A stretch of 64,000 nt of DNA from Phaseolus vulgaris (taxonomy: Eukaryota; Streptophyta; Magnoliopsida; Fabales; Fabaceae). Position 1 is the first letter of the stretch; every line of letters starts with the position of its first letter. Shown one piece after another: positions 62,568-64,000 of this stretch. Location of the stretch: NCBI RefSeq assembly GCF_000499845.2, contig NC_023758.2:13734427-13798426 (forward strand), read 5' to 3'. A program made the position numbers and the translations under genes. The notes below the pieces were generated by a model. It made no database searches, had not been told where the DNA came from, and saw nothing but the letters and a program-made list of their open reading frames with translations.

Positions 62568-64000
62568 TAAGTAAATAGTCTTTTTGAATGACAAACGTGT
62601 TTATTAACGGGCGACCTCGTTAAAAACCCTCCTAAGGGAAAAGAAGTATCACCACAGAGAATGTAAATTGTTCAACGTGTAGAGCATAGTAAATAAAAGT
62701 ACTTAACTAAAGTAAAATTTGAGATTTACCCCATTTCAGGTTCAGGGGATGGGCCTCCGTCCAAGGTCTCTAGTTGGTAGGCTCTATTTCCAAGCACCTT
62801 GATCACTCGGTAGGGGCCTGTCCATTTTGGAGACAATTTGTTCTCAATTTGATAAGGGTGAGCTTTTCGTAGCACTAGATTAGAGACTCTGAATTGTTTA
62901 TGATTCACCTTAATTTTGTATTTTACTTTCACCTTTCTCTTTAGTGCTTCTGAATTTATGCGTGCTCGATCACATACTTCATCAAGTAAATCTAAATTCA
63001 ATATCCTCTCTTTGTCAAAATTTTCATGGGTGAATTTTTGGAACCTTGGCGAGTCTTTTAGTATCTCTATGGGTATCATGGCGTTTCTCCCATATACTAG
63101 ATTGAAAGGTGTTTCCCGTGTTGTGGTTTAGAGACTGGTGTGATATGACCACAATATTCTTGGGATTTCCTCTGACCATCCTCTTTGTCCTTTTCAAGTC
63201 TTCTCCTCAGGCCCCTTAGCCATACTCTATAGGCTGATTCAGCCTGGCCAATGGCCAGGGGGTGTTCTACAAAGGTGAATACTTGTTTGATCCCTATCTT
63301 TTGACACAAACTTCCGAGCTAACAAATAGCGAATTGGGTCCCATTATCTGATACCAAATGTCGATATACAACATTTTTCCATACGAAGTGTTAAATTTTT
63401 TGGGTAGTTATTTGGGCGACTGGTTGGGCTTTGATCCATTTGGTGAAGTACTCAATGGCAACGATAAGGTATTTCATCTAGCGAACGACCAAAGGGAAAG
63501 GCCATGGGCTAGAAATGGAATGTAATTCCTCAGGAAGTGAGTGGCTCCAATCAGCATGCTTTTGGCATTGTTCGTATCTTTTCACATACTTCATGCAATC
63601 CTCTTTTATCGTTGGCCAATAATAACCAGCTCGAATCGTATTCAAGCATAGAGCTCGTCCGCCGATGTGGCTTCCGCATATGTCCTCATGGAGCTTGGAC
63701 ATTACTCGGACACATTGATCGTTGCTTATGCAGGTGAGGAGCGGGTGTGTGAAACCATATCGGAGGAGGTGACCATCCACCATAGTATATCAACTTGCGT
63801 TCTTTTTTACGATCTTCGCTTCTGTGGGATCGGAGGGGAGTAACCCGTCTGCTAGATATCGGACATATGATGTCCTCCAGGTATCTATTGAGGCGACCTT
63901 GTTTCCTTTGGATAGTTCCTGAAGGGTTACCCTTGGAATTTTCAAAGTCTCTTGGATGACAGATCAGTGTGTTCCCCTTTTTCGAGCTTGCAAGTTTGGA
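62568..64000 (-). mobile_element. Ty3/gypsy pol (integrase), degenerate, running off the window
   Basis: Minus strand. From the right: YMVDGHLLRYGFTHPLL, HEDICGSHIGGRALCLNTIR with GYYWPTIKEDC and CQKHAD (integrase zinc-binding HHCC region, 63478-63783), then IKQVFTFVEHPLAIGQAESA (catalytic Glu segment, 63097-63309) and MIPIEIL through KLSPKWTGPYRVIKVLGNRA (C-terminal domain, 62726-63079). Frameshifts and stops separate these, notably around 63310-63477. The sequence type differs from the gypsy at 56.5 kb and looks like the Tat/Ogre-type lineage, from memory of such motifs. A region with 'cctcgttaaaaaccctcc' at about 62605-62625 may mark its LTR. Confidence 0.85.

Noticed and set aside
1..64000. 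A new multi-gene system or cluster
   Set aside because: The five genes belong to unrelated known families, have separate promoters by spacing, and are divided by transposons; nothing suggests joint function.

Overview
This is a 64 kb piece of an AT-rich plant nuclear genome. The protein genes have GT-AG introns and dicot-type products. Repeat content and protein flavour suggest a papilionoid legume, possibly Phaseolus or Vigna; that is inference from family resemblance, not a database match. Five protein-coding genes can be supported, separated by large stretches of transposon debris.

Genes, left to right. (1) The 3' half of an apyrase-7-type ectonucleotidase (plus strand, six exons, to 4332); the window opens at an intron donor. 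(2) An MMD1/At2g01810-type PHD-finger protein (plus, three exons, 7084-10203) with a MITE in intron 2. (3) A complete cytosolic leucyl-tRNA synthetase (plus, two exons, 24151-27508, 1084 aa) behind a promoter with several TGGGCT motifs. (4) A RING-CH (MARCH-type) membrane E3 ligase (plus, seven exons, 34346-37789, 291 aa). (5) A CLE peptide precursor of CLE26/CLE45 flavour (plus, 44974-45300, 108 aa). No functional link between neighbours is evident.

Gene remnants. A ribulose-phosphate 3-epimerase pseudogene that kept its introns (17527-18180), a tonoplast-aquaporin C-terminal fragment (31922-32165, minus), and a first coding exon of the chromatin remodeller PICKLE carried inside a CACTA transposon (14142-14275, minus).

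Mobile DNA. A 3.67 kb non-autonomous CACTA element with TIRs and a 3-bp TSD (12245-15910); a 2.28 kb Mutator-like element with about 310-bp TIRs, an 8-bp TSD and a dead transposase (29521-31801); an LTR element with a 5-bp TSD (48014-50526) nested in an inverted-repeat element (47716-50980); and a composite at 51.5-59.5 kb. In that composite a Ty1/copia remnant is split first by a CACTA-like element (54725-55613) and then by a Ty3/gypsy fragment holding an inverted duplication of its integrase C-terminus, flanked by an exact 39-bp direct repeat. The right edge (62.2-64 kb) is a second Ty3/gypsy pol on the minus strand, next to an exact 56-bp-period minisatellite.

I found no CRISPR array, rRNA or convincing tRNA gene, and no evidence for a new multi-gene system. 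The points most worth checking are the exon-capturing CACTA element, the structure of the copia/gypsy composite, and the CLE peptide with Ser at position 7.
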